Below the pieces are notes generated by a model. The model saw nothing but the letters and a program-made list of their open reading frames with translations. It searched no databases and was not told the DNA's origin. Below are positions 50,768-59,951 of a DNA stretch of 64,000 nt, piece after piece; within the stretch, counting starts at the first letter, position 1; every line of letters starts with the position of its first letter. Both the position numbers and the translations under genes were made by a program. The DNA lies in the NCBI RefSeq assembly GCF_050897975.1, contig NZ_JBPAXY010000002.1, positions 124,001-188,000 on the forward strand. Reading direction: 5' to 3'. Source of the stretch: Pseudooceanicola sp050897975. GTDB lineage: Bacteria; Pseudomonadota; Alphaproteobacteria; Rhodobacterales; Rhodobacteraceae.

Positions 50768-52663
50768 TTACGGGTGCTTCCCGGTGCGCTCGGTCGCCAG
50801 ATCCGCCGCTGCGCCCGCCGCATCGCCGCCCCCGGCACATGCCCCGCCGATCAGCCCCTGCGGCCCCACCGGGCGCCCCAGGCCAAAGCCCTGCCCCAGG
50901 TCGCAGCCCATCTCGCGCAAGAGCGCCGCCTGGGCCGCCGTCTCGACCCCCTCGGCCACCACCCGGAAGCCCAGATCCTGCGACAGTTGCAGGATCGAGG
51001 CGACGATGGCCCGGTCCCGGCGCGAGGTGCAGATCCCGTCCACGAAGCTGCGGTCGATCTTCAGCATGTCCACCGGCCAGCTGCGCAGATGTTTCAACGC
51101 CCCATAGCCGGTGCCGAAATCGTCCAGCGCGATCTCGACGCCGCGGCGGCGCAGCTCGCTGAGGGTGCGGAAGATCTGGCCGTTCTCGTCATCCATGACC
51201 ACGGTTTCCTGCACCTCGGCCACCAGTTCCCCCCAGGCGATACCGTTTTCGGCCAGCATCAGTTGCAGGTCGAAGACGAACTCGCGGTCCATCAGGTCGA
51301 AATAGGTCAGGTTCAGCGACAGTTTCGCCCCCTCGGGCAAGCCGTCGCGGGCCCGGGCAAAGACCGCCAGCGAGGAGCGCGCCATGTGGCGGGTCAGATG
51401 CGAGGCGAACTCGTGATCGGTGAAGATCGACGAGAAGGTCTCGGGCGCCATCAGCCCGTGGCGGGGGTTGTTCCAGCGGCACAGCACCTCGAAGATCTGC
51501 GGCTGACCGGTTTCCAGATCCACCATCGGCTGGAAATAGGGCACCACCTGGCCGCTGCTGCAGGCATCGCGGAAATTCTTCGCCAGCTCGGTATAGTCGA
51601 ACCGCTCGCCCACCTCGGTGTCATAGAGGGTCGCGCCGCCGCGCCCCTGGGATTTCGAGGCGTAAAGCGCCAGATCGGCCCGACTGTATAGGCGGCCGTA
51701 TTCCCCCGCGTCATGGGGAAAATGGGCCGCACCGATGCTGACCCGGCCCAGCCCGGGCTTGTCCAGCGGCGCGGTGGCGCGCAGGATCCGGCTGGTGAAC
51801 CCGCTCAGGATCTCTTGCTGGCCCGCCCTGTCCAGCGGCGCGGGCAGCGGCAGCATCACCCCGAACTCATCCCCGCCCAGCCGACCGACCACCGCCCCCT
51901 CGGGCGCCCCGTCGCGCACCGCGCCGGCGACGGTCTTCAGGCAGAGATCACCGAACTGATGGCCGTACAGATCGTTGATCGCCTTGAAGTGATCCATGTC
52001 GAGCAGCACCAGCAGCGCGGGCCGCGTGCTGTCGCGCAACAGGGCGCGGCTGCGCGTCTCGAAGGCGGCGATATTGGCCAGCCCGGTCAGCGGGTCGCGT
52101 TCGCTGATCCGGCGCAGGGTCTCCATCTCGGTGCGGCAGGCCACCAGGCCCTGGCGCACCTCTAACTGGCGCAGGCGGCCGTTCAGCAGCGTCTCGGCGG
52201 TGGCCGCCAGCAGGTCGAGGCCCTGGCCGGTCCGGTCTTCATCGGCCACGTTCACCCCCGCGCCGGTGGTGGCCGGCAGCGACAGCGCCAGCACCCCGAC
52301 GCAAGCGCCGTTGGACAGGAACAGCGCCCGAGCCAACCCGCTGCTGCCCGGCCCGATCCGGCGGTCGGTGACCAGCGGGGCACAGCTTTGCGGCTGCGTC
52401 CGTGCCCCCGGGGGGGCGGAGAAACCGGCCAGCACATCGGCGGCCAGCGGCATCAGCGCCGCCACCCCCTCTTCGGGGCCGATCAGGCAATCGGTCAGGT
52501 CCAGCTGCCGCGCCCAGTCGGGCGCCAGGCACAGCGCCACGGCGCTGGCCTCGGTCAGCTGTTCCGCCAGAAGCGCCAGATCGCGCAGGGCGCGCGCGGT
52601 CGCCCGGGCGCCGCCCCCGACCGGGTCGGCCCCCGGATCGGACAGAAGCGCCCGCCAGGGCAT
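50768..52663 (-). CDS. GGDEF-EAL cyclic-di-GMP protein
   Basis: A 631-aa protein (start MPWRALLSDPGADPV at 52663). An N-terminal GAF-like sensory region (about 40-200) leads to a GGDEF domain with intact active site (GRLGGDEFGVM). The EAL domain reads FEVLCRW where EALxRW is usual; the catalytic Glu is kept. NLTYFDL, EVQETVV, LDDFGTGYGALKHL and VVAEGVET fill the remaining catalytic positions; the usual E-x-T-E signature is EVQET here. It probably makes and/or degrades c-di-GMP, with activity balance uncertain. It has a basic, Gly-rich C-terminal tail. Confidence 0.88.
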   Translation of the reverse strand: MPWRALLSDPGADPVGGGARATARALRDLALLAEQLTEASAVALCLAPDWARQLDLTDCLIGPEEGVAALMPLAADVLAGFSAPPGARTQPQSCAPLVTDRRIGPGSSGLARALFLSNGACVGVLALSLPATTGAGVNVADEDRTGQGLDLLAATAETLLNGRLRQLEVRQGLVACRTEMETLRRISERDPLTGLANIAAFETRSRALLRDSTRPALLVLLDMDHFKAINDLYGHQFGDLCLKTVAGAVRDGAPEGAVVGRLGGDEFGVMLPLPAPLDRAGQQEILSGFTSRILRATAPLDKPGLGRVSIGAAHFPHDAGEYGRLYSRADLALYASKSQGRGGATLYDTEVGERFDYTELAKNFRDACSSGQVVPYFQPMVDLETGQPQIFEVLCRWNNPRHGLMAPETFSSIFTDHEFASHLTRHMARSSLAVFARARDGLPEGAKLSLNLTYFDLMDREFVFDLQLMLAENGIAWGELVAEVQETVVMDDENGQIFRTLSELRRRGVEIALDDFGTGYGALKHLRSWPVDMLKIDRSFVDGICTSRRDRAIVASILQLSQDLGFRVVAEGVETAAQAALLREMGCDLGQGFGLGRPVGPQGLIGGACAGGGDAAGAAADLATERTGKHP

Positions 52664-53235
52664 CAGCGCCCCGGGCCTAAGGCCCCCGGACGGGCGTCGG
52701 GGGTTTGAGAAACACGCGGCCTCGGGATCGAAGATGCGGACCGCTGACCACTGGAGCGGGCAAAGCGGGCGCATCGCAGCGCCCCGGGACCGATCACGCG
52801 GCCATACAAGGGGCCAATCACCGGCGCCATCACGGGGGCAGAAAGCGCGCCCTGCACCGGCCCGCCCGCCGCCAGGGGCACGCCCCGGCGCCCGGTTCCT
52901 TGCTGTCCCTGTCGCATCCCACCCTCATCTCGGCTCGGCCCCTCGCCCGGCAGGCCAGCCGTCCCGGCGGCGGCACCGGCGGGCGGCGGGCCTTCCGGCC
53001 AGGTCCTCTCTGAGGCGGCGCATCCCGACGCGCCACGCGGCGGAAGGATCCGGCGGATTCGTTAAGATGTCGTTAACCAGCGCAGGGCGGGGCACTCCGC
53101 CACCGCCCGCCAAGCCCGGCGCGCAAAGGGCCCGCGCGCAACGGCAAACGGCCCCCGGGCCTGGCGCCGCGACGGCAGATCAAATCGCCCCTGGGGCGTC
53201 GTCCCCGAAGGGACATCACTTTGACATAGGGGGAT
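52664..53235. other. Intergenic between the c-di-GMP gene and tRNA-Ala
   Basis: About 570 bp, GC-rich, with frames on both strands but no protein I can support. A short AT-richer patch around 53057-53082 (GTTAAGATGTCGTTAACC) could be regulatory. Nothing else was recognised. Confidence 0.4.
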
Positions 53236-53311
<76 letters not shown>

Positions 53312-53475
53312 GTTCCGCAAGGCCGTTTCGACCTTGTGCGGCGTTCTCTATGGGAAGCCCGGGGCGGGATCAAGCGAAAAATCGCGCCGCGGGGAGGATT
53401 TTCTGAAGGGGCCCCTCTGGCCCTGCGGACCGGCCCCCAAATCCCCGTCAGATCATCGAACCGACGGGGGCAGGA

Positions 53476-53802
53476 TCAGCTTTCGTCGTCGTCGCCAGCG
53501 ACATCGGCCAGTTCGTCGAGCGAGACGTTATCGTCATCGTCATCGTCGTCCAGCAGATCATCATCCAGTTCGACATCGACGTCATCCTCTTCGAGGACGT
53601 CCCCATCGTCGGTATTCTCGCGCGCGGCGGCTTTCTTCGACGCGGCATCCTCGGCATCGGCGGCGATCATCCGGCTCTTGCCGGTCTCGACCTCGACGAT
53701 CTCGCCGGTGTAGGGGCTGACGATCGGGTTCTGGTTCAGGTCATAGAACCGCTTGCCGGTGGTCGGGCAGACGCGCTTCGTGCCCCATTCTTCCTTGGGC
53801 AT
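53476..53802 (-). CDS. TIGR02300 FYDLN-acid family protein
   Basis: A 108-aa protein from ATG 53802 (AAGGA nine bases upstream). The conserved N-terminal half MPKEEWGTKRVCPTTGKRFY DLN, with IVSPYTGE, defines the family. The C-terminus is an almost pure Asp/Glu tract (LEEDDVDVELDDDLLDDDDD DDN). The family is confined to alphaproteobacteria and its function is not established. Length is typical. An in-frame ATG 24 bp upstream is possible. Confidence 0.9.
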   Translation of the reverse strand: MPKEEWGTKRVCPTTGKRFYDLNQNPIVSPYTGEIVEVETGKSRMIAADAEDAASKKAAARENTDDGDVLEEDDVDVELDDDLLDDDDDDDNVSLDELADVAGDDDES

Positions 53803-53921
53803 TTCTGGTTCCTTCTTGGCTGACATCACTTGTCCACGATCCGCGCCACCTGCCATAACGGTCCCGATCTATCAAGACCTTTCGGCCGCTCACGCGGGCG
53901 CATCACCTGTCGAGGAGCCAT

Positions 53922-54608
53922 ATGGGCCAGCATCTGCTGCCGGGCAACCCCCCCATCCCCCTGATTCTGCGTCGCTCGGCCCGGGCGCGCCGAATATCGC
54001 TGCGTGTCTCGTCGCTGGACGGGCGGGTCACCCTGACCCTGCCCGCCCGGGTGCCCGAGGACGAGGCCCTGGCCTTTGCCGCCGAGAAAGAGGCCTGGCT
54101 GCGCCGCAACCTGTCGCGCCATGCCCCCGCCGAGGTGATCGACCTGGGCACCCGCCTGCCGATCGAAGGCGTGCCGCGGCTGATCTGCATGGGCAGCGGG
54201 CGGCGGGTGCGGCTGGCGGGCGACCGGCTGGAGGTGCCCGACCACCGCATCGCCACCCGCCTGGCCGCCTGGGCGCGCGAACTGGCCCGCGACCGGCTGA
54301 CCGAGGCCTGCGACCGCCACGCCCGCGCCTTGGGCCGCCCCTACAGCCGCCTGACCCTGCGCGACACCCGCTCTCGCTGGGGCAGCTGCACCGCCGATGG
54401 CGCGCTGATGTTTTCCTGGCGCCTGATCATGGCGCCGCCCGCGGTGCTGGACTATGTCGCGGCCCATGAGGTGGCGCATCTGGAAGAGATGAACCATTCC
54501 AGTGCCTTCTGGGATCTGGTCACGCGGCTCTATGGTGATCACAAACCCGCCCGGCGCTGGCTGAAGACCGAGGGCAACGTGCTGCACCGCTACCGTTTCG
54601 AGGCGTAG
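53922..54608 (+). CDS. YgjP-like M48-family metallopeptidase
   Basis: A 228-aa protein of the DUF45/YgjP family (SprT/WSS1-related metallopeptidase). The zinc motif is AAHEVAHLEEMNHSSAFW (HExxH then H). SRWGSCTADGALMFSWRLIM is the conserved segment before it. It is cytoplasmic. Proteolytic role is inferred from the family. It is divergent from the FYDLN gene across 119 bp. Confidence 0.9.
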   Translation: MGQHLLPGNPPIPLILRRSARARRISLRVSSLDGRVTLTLPARVPEDEALAFAAEKEAWLRRNLSRHAPAEVIDLGTRLPIEGVPRLICMGSGRRVRLAGDRLEVPDHRIATRLAAWARELARDRLTEACDRHARALGRPYSRLTLRDTRSRWGSCTADGALMFSWRLIMAPPAVLDYVAAHEVAHLEEMNHSSAFWDLVTRLYGDHKPARRWLKTEGNVLHRYRFEA

Positions 54609-54668
54609 ACAAGGCCTCGCGCCGCCTGGGCGCTTGACGACGGGCGCCCCTGTGATCACATATCCCCC

Positions 54669-55316
54669 ATGTTGATCCAGACCCGCCCCGATCCCTCGCC
54701 TTCGGCCCATGACCGCGTCTATCGCGGGCTGCGCACCCGCATCATGCATGGCGAGATCCCCCCCGGGCAGGCCCTAACCCTGCGCGGCATCGGCAAGGAA
54801 TACGGCGTGTCGATGACGCCCGCGCGCGAGGCGGTGCGGCGGCTGGTGGCCGAGGGCGCGCTGCTTTTGTCCTCTTCGGGCCGGGTGTCGACCCCGGATC
54901 TGTCGAATGAGCGGATCGAAGAGCTGGCGGCGCTGCGTGCCCTGATCGAGGTCGAACTGGCCTCGCGCGCCCTGCCCCGCGCCCATATGGCGCTGATCGA
55001 CCGGTTGCAGACGATCAACGGCACCATCGCCGATGCGGTGCGCGCCCATGACCCGGTGGGCTATATCCGCACCAATCTGGAGTTTCACCGCACCCTTTAC
55101 CTGCGCGCCCAAGCGCCCGCGATGCTGGCGATGACGGAAACGGTCTGGCTGCAACTGGGGCCGACCATGTGCAAGCTCTACGGTCGGATGCGGCGCAGCG
55201 AGGCGCCGCATTTCCACCGCCATATCATCGCCGCGCTGAAGGCCGGGGATGAGCCGGGGCTGCGCCTGGCGGTGCGCTCTGACGTGACCCATGGGCTGCG
55301 GATGCTGGCCACCTGA
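54669..55316 (+). CDS. GntR-family regulator, FCD subfamily
   Basis: A 215-aa protein. The GntR winged HTH covers about residues 14-75 (VYRGLRTRIMHGEIPPGQAL then MTPAREAVRRLVAEGALLL). The C-terminal all-helical FCD effector domain has the metal-site helix NLEFHRTLYLRA and HRHIIAALKAGD. The family responds to carboxylates or sugar acids. It lies convergent with a glycerate 2-kinase gene 15 bp away, so hydroxypyruvate/glycerate metabolism is a reasonable but unproven target. Confidence 0.88.
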   Translation: MLIQTRPDPSPSAHDRVYRGLRTRIMHGEIPPGQALTLRGIGKEYGVSMTPAREAVRRLVAEGALLLSSSGRVSTPDLSNERIEELAALRALIEVELASRALPRAHMALIDRLQTINGTIADAVRAHDPVGYIRTNLEFHRTLYLRAQAPAMLAMTETVWLQLGPTMCKLYGRMRRSEAPHFHRHIIAALKAGDEPGLRLAVRSDVTHGLRMLAT

Positions 55317-55331
55317 GGGCGGCCCGCCGCC

Positions 55332-56606
55332 TCACTTCACCCAGATCGCCCTGAAATCATTGACATTCGTGCCGGTCGGCCCGGGGGCAAAGATGGCGCC
55401 CGCCGCCTCGAAGGCGGTGAAGGCATCATTGCCCGACAGGGCCGCCGCCGGATCGACGCCCGCGGTTCGCATCGCGGCGGCGGTCTCGCCATCGGCAAAG
55501 GCGCCCGCGTTGTCCTCGGAACCGTCGATGCCGTCGGTATCGGCGGCCAGGGCCAGCAGGCCCTCCATCCCCTCGATCTCCAGCGCCAGGGACAGAAGGA
55601 ACTCGGTGTTGCGCCCGCCGCGCCCCTTGTGGCGCAGGGTCACCGTCGTCTCGCCCCCCGACAGGATCAGCACCGGGGCGCGGAAGGGCCGCCCCTTCAG
55701 GCGCACTTCGCGGGCGATGGCGGCCTGGACACGCGCCACCTCGCGGGCCTCGCCCTCCATCGCGTCCGACAGGATGACGGCGGGCAGCCCCTCGGCCTCG
55801 GCCAGGGCGGCAGCGGCCTCGAGCGAGCGGGCGGCCGAGGCGATCACATGCACCTCGTTGCGGGCAAAGACCGGGTCGGCGGGGTCGGGGGCATCCTCGG
55901 GGGCGCTGTCGAGGAAGTCCTGCACCCGCTGCGGCACGGGGATGTTATGGGTCCGGATCGCCGCCATAGCCTCGGCGCGGCCCTTGGCGCAGGGCACCGT
56001 AGGGCCCGAGGCCACCTGCGCCGGGTCATCGCCCGGCACGTCCGACACGATCAGCGAGACCACCCGTGCAGGTGCTGCGGCGGCGGCCAGCCGCCCGCCC
56101 TTCACCGCCGAGACCTGCTTGCGGATCGCATTCATCGCCGAGATCGGCGCGCCCGAGTGCAAAAGCGCGGTGTTCAGCGCCTGTTCATCCTCCAGGCTGA
56201 GGCCCGCGGGCGGCGCGGCCAGCAGGGCCGAGCCGCCGCCGGTGATCAGCGCCACCACCAGATCCTCCTCGGTCAGCCCCGAGAGCAGATCCAGAAGCCG
56301 CGCAGTGGCGGCGGCACCGGCGGCATCGGGCACCGGATGGGCGGCCTCCAGCACCTCCAGATGGCGGCAGGGGGCGGCATAGCCGTAGCGGGTGACGATC
56401 AGCCCCTCGGGCGGCGGGTTGCCCGCCGCCTCCCAGGCCGCCTCGAAGGCCTGAGCCAGCTGCGCCGCCCCCTTGCCCGCACCGATGACCACGGTGCGCC
56501 CGCGCGGCGCCTTGGGCAGATGGCCCGCCAGGGCCAGGCCCGGGTCGGCGGCGGCCACGGCGGCGTCGAACAGGCGGGTCAGGAAGGCGCGGTCGTCGGG
56601 CGTCAT
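55332..56606 (-). CDS. Glycerate 2-kinase (MOFRL/DUF4147)
   Basis: A 424-aa protein from ATG 56606 (MTPDDRAFLTRLFDAAVAAA). The DUF4147 domain has VIGAGKGAAQLAQAFEAAW, YGYAAPCRHLEVLEAAHPVP, ALITGGGSALLAAPPAGLSL and SDVPGDDPAQVASGPT. The C-terminal MOFRL domain has LILSGGETTVTLRHKGRGGR NTEFLL and AADTDGIDGSEDNAGA. It phosphorylates D-glycerate to 2-phosphoglycerate, linking sugar-acid and glyoxylate carbon to glycolysis. Older annotation calls the family hydroxypyruvate reductase (TtuD). Length typical. Confidence 0.92.
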   Translation of the reverse strand: MTPDDRAFLTRLFDAAVAAADPGLALAGHLPKAPRGRTVVIGAGKGAAQLAQAFEAAWEAAGNPPPEGLIVTRYGYAAPCRHLEVLEAAHPVPDAAGAAATARLLDLLSGLTEEDLVVALITGGGSALLAAPPAGLSLEDEQALNTALLHSGAPISAMNAIRKQVSAVKGGRLAAAAAPARVVSLIVSDVPGDDPAQVASGPTVPCAKGRAEAMAAIRTHNIPVPQRVQDFLDSAPEDAPDPADPVFARNEVHVIASAARSLEAAAALAEAEGLPAVILSDAMEGEAREVARVQAAIAREVRLKGRPFRAPVLILSGGETTVTLRHKGRGGRNTEFLLSLALEIEGMEGLLALAADTDGIDGSEDNAGAFADGETAAAMRTAGVDPAAALSGNDAFTAFEAAGAIFAPGPTGTNVNDFRAIWVK

Positions 56607-56769
56607 GGCTCTCTCCGGATCTCTTGGCATCAGCTTAGCAGCCCGCCGGGGAAGGACCAGCCCCGAAGCGGACCGGACGCGGAGGGGGCGGGTCTGGTGA
56701 TCACCGGCGTGGCAGGGGTAGCTGTCGCGCCCCTTTATCGCCCGTGCCGGGCGATGCCTGCCTAGCGGA

Positions 56770-56943
56770 GATATTTTTGGCAATGAGAAGAGCAAGGGGG
56801 GCGGCGCCTGAAAGCCCCGAGGGCACCCCGGCTGTGACCCAGGCCAACCGGGCGCGGCGCACCCGTTGGCGGACGTTTCAGCCGGGGAGAGGCCTGGGCT
56901 TTCACGTGCGCCACCCCTTATCCTTCTCATTGCCAGAAATATC
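56770..56943. repeat. Inverted repeat around TTGGCAATGAGAAG
   Basis: The left arm (56770-56790) contains TTTTTGGCAATGAGAAG. The right arm (56923-56943) is its complement CTTCTCATTGCCAGAAA with one mismatch. 132 bp lie between. Similar AT-rich 20-mers are, in my memory, dispersed between genes in Rhodobacteraceae, so this may be a REP-like pair rather than a mobile element. Confidence 0.7.
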
Positions 56944-56953
56944 CCGGTGGGAA

Positions 56954-56987
56954 TTGAGCCGCAGGCTCAAGGGGGGGCAGAGCCCCC
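56954..56987 (-). terminator. Double hairpin after the metallophosphoesterase
   Basis: TTGAGCC-GCA-GGCTCAA (56954-56970) and GGGGGGG-CAGAG-CCCCC (56971-56987) lie directly downstream of the leftward gene ending at 57002. Either could terminate it; no T tract is present on that strand. Confidence 0.55.
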
Positions 56988-57001
56988 TCTCCATCTCGCC
57001 C

Positions 57002-57841
57002 TCAGGCGCAGCGGCGGGACAGGGCGGCGGCGCCGGGGGCGGCGGGCTGGCGGGCCCAGGCGGCACCGTCGCGACGAAAGAGCGAGGAAGCCTCGGGCGC
57101 GAAGACCGCCCCCGGCCCCTGACCGCGCGCGCCCCAGGTGGTGACGCGCAGTGCGCCGCTCTCTTCCCAATCCAGCAGGTTGAAGGTGTTCGCCTCGCCC
57201 CGGGTGCGCGAGGACAGCCCGGTGCCCGCCTGCACGAAAAGCAGGCCCGGGGCTGCACGGAAGGGCGCCGAAGAGGCGCGGTGCAGATGCCCCGACAGCA
57301 CCACGTCGGCGCCGCAATCCGACAGCTGGGTCAGCGCCGCGCGCGCCCCCCGGGTCAGGCGCTTGTCCACGTTGGCCCCATGTTCCAGCGGGTGGTGCAC
57401 CACCACCACCGACAGCGCCGCCGGGTGCGCGTCCAGGCGCCGCGCCACCCGATCGCGCGCCCGGGACGAGAACCGCCCCTGCTGCCAGGCCAGCGGGTTG
57501 ACCGTATTCACCCCCACCACCGTCATTTGCCCGTCGCTGTAGACCGGCTCTGTCTCGGCGTCGATATAGCGGCGATAGCGGCGGAAGGGCGCCAGCAGCC
57601 GCTCGACCGGGCGGTCCAGCGGCGTGTCGTGGTTGCCCGGCACCGACAGCACCGGCACCGACAGCTGCGCCAGGAAGGCCTGGGCCCGGCGGAACTGGTC
57701 GTGCCGCGCCCGCTGGGTGAAATCGCCCGAGACCACCAACAGGTCGGGCCGGTTGCGGGCGATGGCGGCCAGAAGCGGCGCCTCGAGATCCGGGCGGGCG
57801 CGGCCGAAATGCAGGTCGGACAGGTGCAGGATGCGTTTCAT
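57002..57841 (-). CDS. Metallophosphoesterase
   Basis: A 279-aa calcineurin-like phosphoesterase. The five metal motifs are present: LSDLHFGR (D8, H10), VSGDFTQRA, VPGNHDTP, VVVHHPLEHG and SGHLHRAS. It resembles the cAMP/bis-phosphoesterase CpdA class. Substrate unknown. It is downstream of a diacylglycerol-kinase-like gene on the same strand, 51 bp apart, so possibly co-transcribed. Confidence 0.92.
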   Translation of the reverse strand: MKRILHLSDLHFGRARPDLEAPLLAAIARNRPDLLVVSGDFTQRARHDQFRRAQAFLAQLSVPVLSVPGNHDTPLDRPVERLLAPFRRYRRYIDAETEPVYSDGQMTVVGVNTVNPLAWQQGRFSSRARDRVARRLDAHPAALSVVVVHHPLEHGANVDKRLTRGARAALTQLSDCGADVVLSGHLHRASSAPFRAAPGLLFVQAGTGLSSRTRGEANTFNLLDWEESGALRVTTWGARGQGPGAVFAPEASSLFRRDGAAWARQPAAPGAAALSRRCA

Positions 57842-57892
57842 CTGGGGCTCTCCGAAAGGGTCGGCGGGACGGGCGGCAGGGGGCGGGCGGGC

Positions 57893-58909
57893 TCAGGCGG
57901 CCTTGTCCGGGGGGAGGCCCGCCTCGCGCCGGGCGGCGGGCAGCAGGATCGTCAGCGGCTGGTCGGCCATGGCGAAGTCAAAGGGGCTGCGGTCGCGCCG
58001 CTTCTCGCCGTCGAAGGCCAGAAGCGGACGGCGGCGCGCGGTTTCGACCCGGACCCTTTCGGCCTCGACCAGGTGATAATCGCGCCCCTCTTGCATGGTC
58101 CGGGTCACCAGCCGCCAGGCCAGGCGGAAGAGCGCGGCGCGGCTGTGCCCGCGCCCGATCAGCAGGGCCAGGTGATCGCGCTGGATCGCCTCGGCCCCCG
58201 CCAGGTGGAACCGCTCCAGCTGGTAGGCGGACCGGGCCACGAAAAGCAGCGGCGTGCGATAGCTGCGCCGCCTGCCATCGGCCAGGGTCAGGGTCAGCTG
58301 CATCGGCCGCTGGAATCGCCAGAAGGTGCGCAGCACCGACCAATGGGCCATCAGGCGGCGGCGCCCGAAGCGGCGATAGACATCCTCGCGTTCCTTCAGG
58401 ATCGAGGGGTAGATCCCCAGCGAGGCGTTGTTGAGAAAGATCTGACCGTTGACCGCCCCCACCCGGATGGCCCGACGTTCGGCGCCCAGCAGGGCGCGGG
58501 CGGCCTCTTCGGGGGTTTCCGACAGGCCGAGGCCCCGGGCGAAATAGTTGAAGGTGCCCAGGGGCAGCACCGCCAGGGCCGCATCGCGACCCGCCATGGC
58601 ATCAGCCAGGGCCATGGCCGTGCCGTCGCCGCCTGCTGCCACCACGGTGCGGACACCGGCGGCGATCTCTTCCTCCAGAATGGCGTTCAGCGCCCGGTCA
58701 TCGCCGGGCGACCAGTGGCGCAGCCGGGCGCCGGCCTCCTCCAGCACCGCCAGGGCGCGGCGGATGGCGTCGCTGTCGCGGGCATTGGTGCCCGAGGCCT
58801 CGTTGGCGATGACCAGGAAGGGGCCGTTCTGCGATTGGCCAGGCTGGGCCGGGGCCGAGGCATCGGGGGCTTCCGCCCGGTCGGGGTCGATTGCGATTGC
58901 CTGAGCCAA
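57893..58909 (-). CDS. Diacylglycerol/lipid kinase family protein
   Basis: A 338-aa DAGK-catalytic-domain protein. VIANEASGTNARDSD near residue 33, the ATP loop VVAAGGDGTAMALADAM (GGDGT near 93-97), PLGTFNYFARGLGL and NNASLGIYP are the family motifs. It probably phosphorylates a lipid (YegS-like) such as diacylglycerol or phosphatidylglycerol. An alternative is an NAD-kinase-like sensor. The N-terminal 25 residues are an acidic/Gln-rich extension. Confidence 0.88.
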   Translation of the reverse strand: MAQAIAIDPDRAEAPDASAPAQPGQSQNGPFLVIANEASGTNARDSDAIRRALAVLEEAGARLRHWSPGDDRALNAILEEEIAAGVRTVVAAGGDGTAMALADAMAGRDAALAVLPLGTFNYFARGLGLSETPEEAARALLGAERRAIRVGAVNGQIFLNNASLGIYPSILKEREDVYRRFGRRRLMAHWSVLRTFWRFQRPMQLTLTLADGRRRSYRTPLLFVARSAYQLERFHLAGAEAIQRDHLALLIGRGHSRAALFRLAWRLVTRTMQEGRDYHLVEAERVRVETARRRPLLAFDGEKRRDRSPFDFAMADQPLTILLPAARREAGLPPDKAA

Positions 58910-59039
58910 GCCTTGCCCTCCGGTCCGGATGTCGCTGCGGGATCTGCTGGCAGGTCAACGCGGCAGGGGGCAAAAGGTTCATCCGCCCGTCCGGGGTGCG
59001 GGCGGGATCCCGGGGCCAGAGAGCACCCCGGGACAGCCG

Positions 59040-59666
59040 TCATTTCTTCTTGCGCCAGCTTGACAGCCAGCCAGAGACGCGGCCGCGCCCCTCGTCCCAG
59101 CTGTCTTCGACATTCTCGACCACCGGGTCGATGCGGCGTTCGCGGAAGCGGATCCAGCGCACCCGGATGGCCCAGCAGATGGCGGCGAAGACCAGCAGAA
59201 TGATGATGTTCAGCCAGGGGATCAGGGTCACATCGGGGCTGTCGACCCCGCGCACGCCCACGGCATTGGGGAAGATCGAGATGAACTCGTTCCGCCAGCC
59301 GTAATGGGTCACCACCACCCATTGCGGATTGGCCGAGGTCGAGCGCAGGTCGGCGGCCTCGGTTTGCAGGTTGTTGGTGTCGAACTTGAAGTACGGCGGC
59401 CAGCCCCAGCCGGTATCCTCGTTGCGATAGACCATCGGGCGGCCGTTCTCGCGGATCGTCTGGATGAAGAAGACGTCGCGGTTCACCGTGCCGGTGGCAT
59501 TGCCGGTATCGGCCTTGGCCCAGAACAGCGAGTTCTCGCCGAAATCGACCCGCCGTTCGAAGGTGTCAGTGATCCGCACGATGTCGCGCTGCGGCAGGGT
59601 GTAGTGGAAGAAGGCCGCGATCAGCAGCCAGAAGACGGCCCAGAGGGCCCATTTCACGTAGCGCAT
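59040..59666 (-). CDS. DUF1523 family membrane protein
   Basis: A 208-aa protein with TM helices at about 5-22 (WALWAVFWLLIAAFFHYTL) and 150-168 (LNIIILLVFAAICWAIRV). The periplasmic part has QRDIVRITDTFERRVDF and GWGWPPYFKFDTNNLQTEAA typical of DUF1523. The family is mainly alphaproteobacterial and uncharacterised. It is the last gene of the leftward cluster from the AAA ATPase, 11 bp after the preceding gene. Confidence 0.85.
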   Translation of the reverse strand: MRYVKWALWAVFWLLIAAFFHYTLPQRDIVRITDTFERRVDFGENSLFWAKADTGNATGTVNRDVFFIQTIRENGRPMVYRNEDTGWGWPPYFKFDTNNLQTEAADLRSTSANPQWVVVTHYGWRNEFISIFPNAVGVRGVDSPDVTLIPWLNIIILLVFAAICWAIRVRWIRFRERRIDPVVENVEDSWDEGRGRVSGWLSSWRKKK

Positions 59667-59677
59667 GGCGATCTCCC

Positions 59678-59947
59678 TTACATGAAGTTCACGAGATAGA
59701 TGATGAAGCCCACGATCACCACCGGCAGGATGTAGATCAGCAGGATCAATTTGCGGCGCAGGGAATCGTCGTAATCGTCCAGCCCCCGTTCCACATAGTC
59801 CGAGCGTTCGCCGGGGCGACCCTCTTCCTCCCAGTCGCGGATCAGCTTGCGCCGCCGCACCTGCCGCGACCAGATCGAGATCACCACATAGGCCACGGTC
59901 ATCACGACGAAGGCGACCAGGGCCAGGCGGACAAAGGCAAAGACCAT
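59678..59947 (-). CDS. Small two-helix membrane protein
   Basis: An 89-aa protein with TM segments about 3-25 (FVRLALVAFVVMTVAYVVI) and 66-87 (LILLIYILPVVIVGFIIYLV), and a charged loop between (RRRKLIRDWEEEGRPGERS). No family name. It is 4 bp from the DUF6638-like gene, so tightly coupled. Confidence 0.7.
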   Translation of the reverse strand: MVFAFVRLALVAFVVMTVAYVVISIWSRQVRRRKLIRDWEEEGRPGERSDYVERGLDDYDDSLRRKLILLIYILPVVIVGFIIYLVNFM

Positions 59948-59951
59948 CGGC

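Larger units (their letters stand above)
56607..57001. other. Intergenic with long inverted repeat and hairpins
   Basis: 395 bp between two leftward genes. A 21-bp inverted repeat with one mismatch has arms at 56770-56790 and 56923-56943. TTGAGCC-GCA-GGCTCAA (56954-56970) and a G7/CCCCC hairpin (56971-56987) sit next to the downstream gene's stop. No gene was recognised. Confidence 0.65.

Noticed and set aside
56744..59203. 819-codon forward frame
   Set aside because: Runs across two leftward genes with clear phosphoesterase and lipid-kinase motifs; the product is compositional noise.
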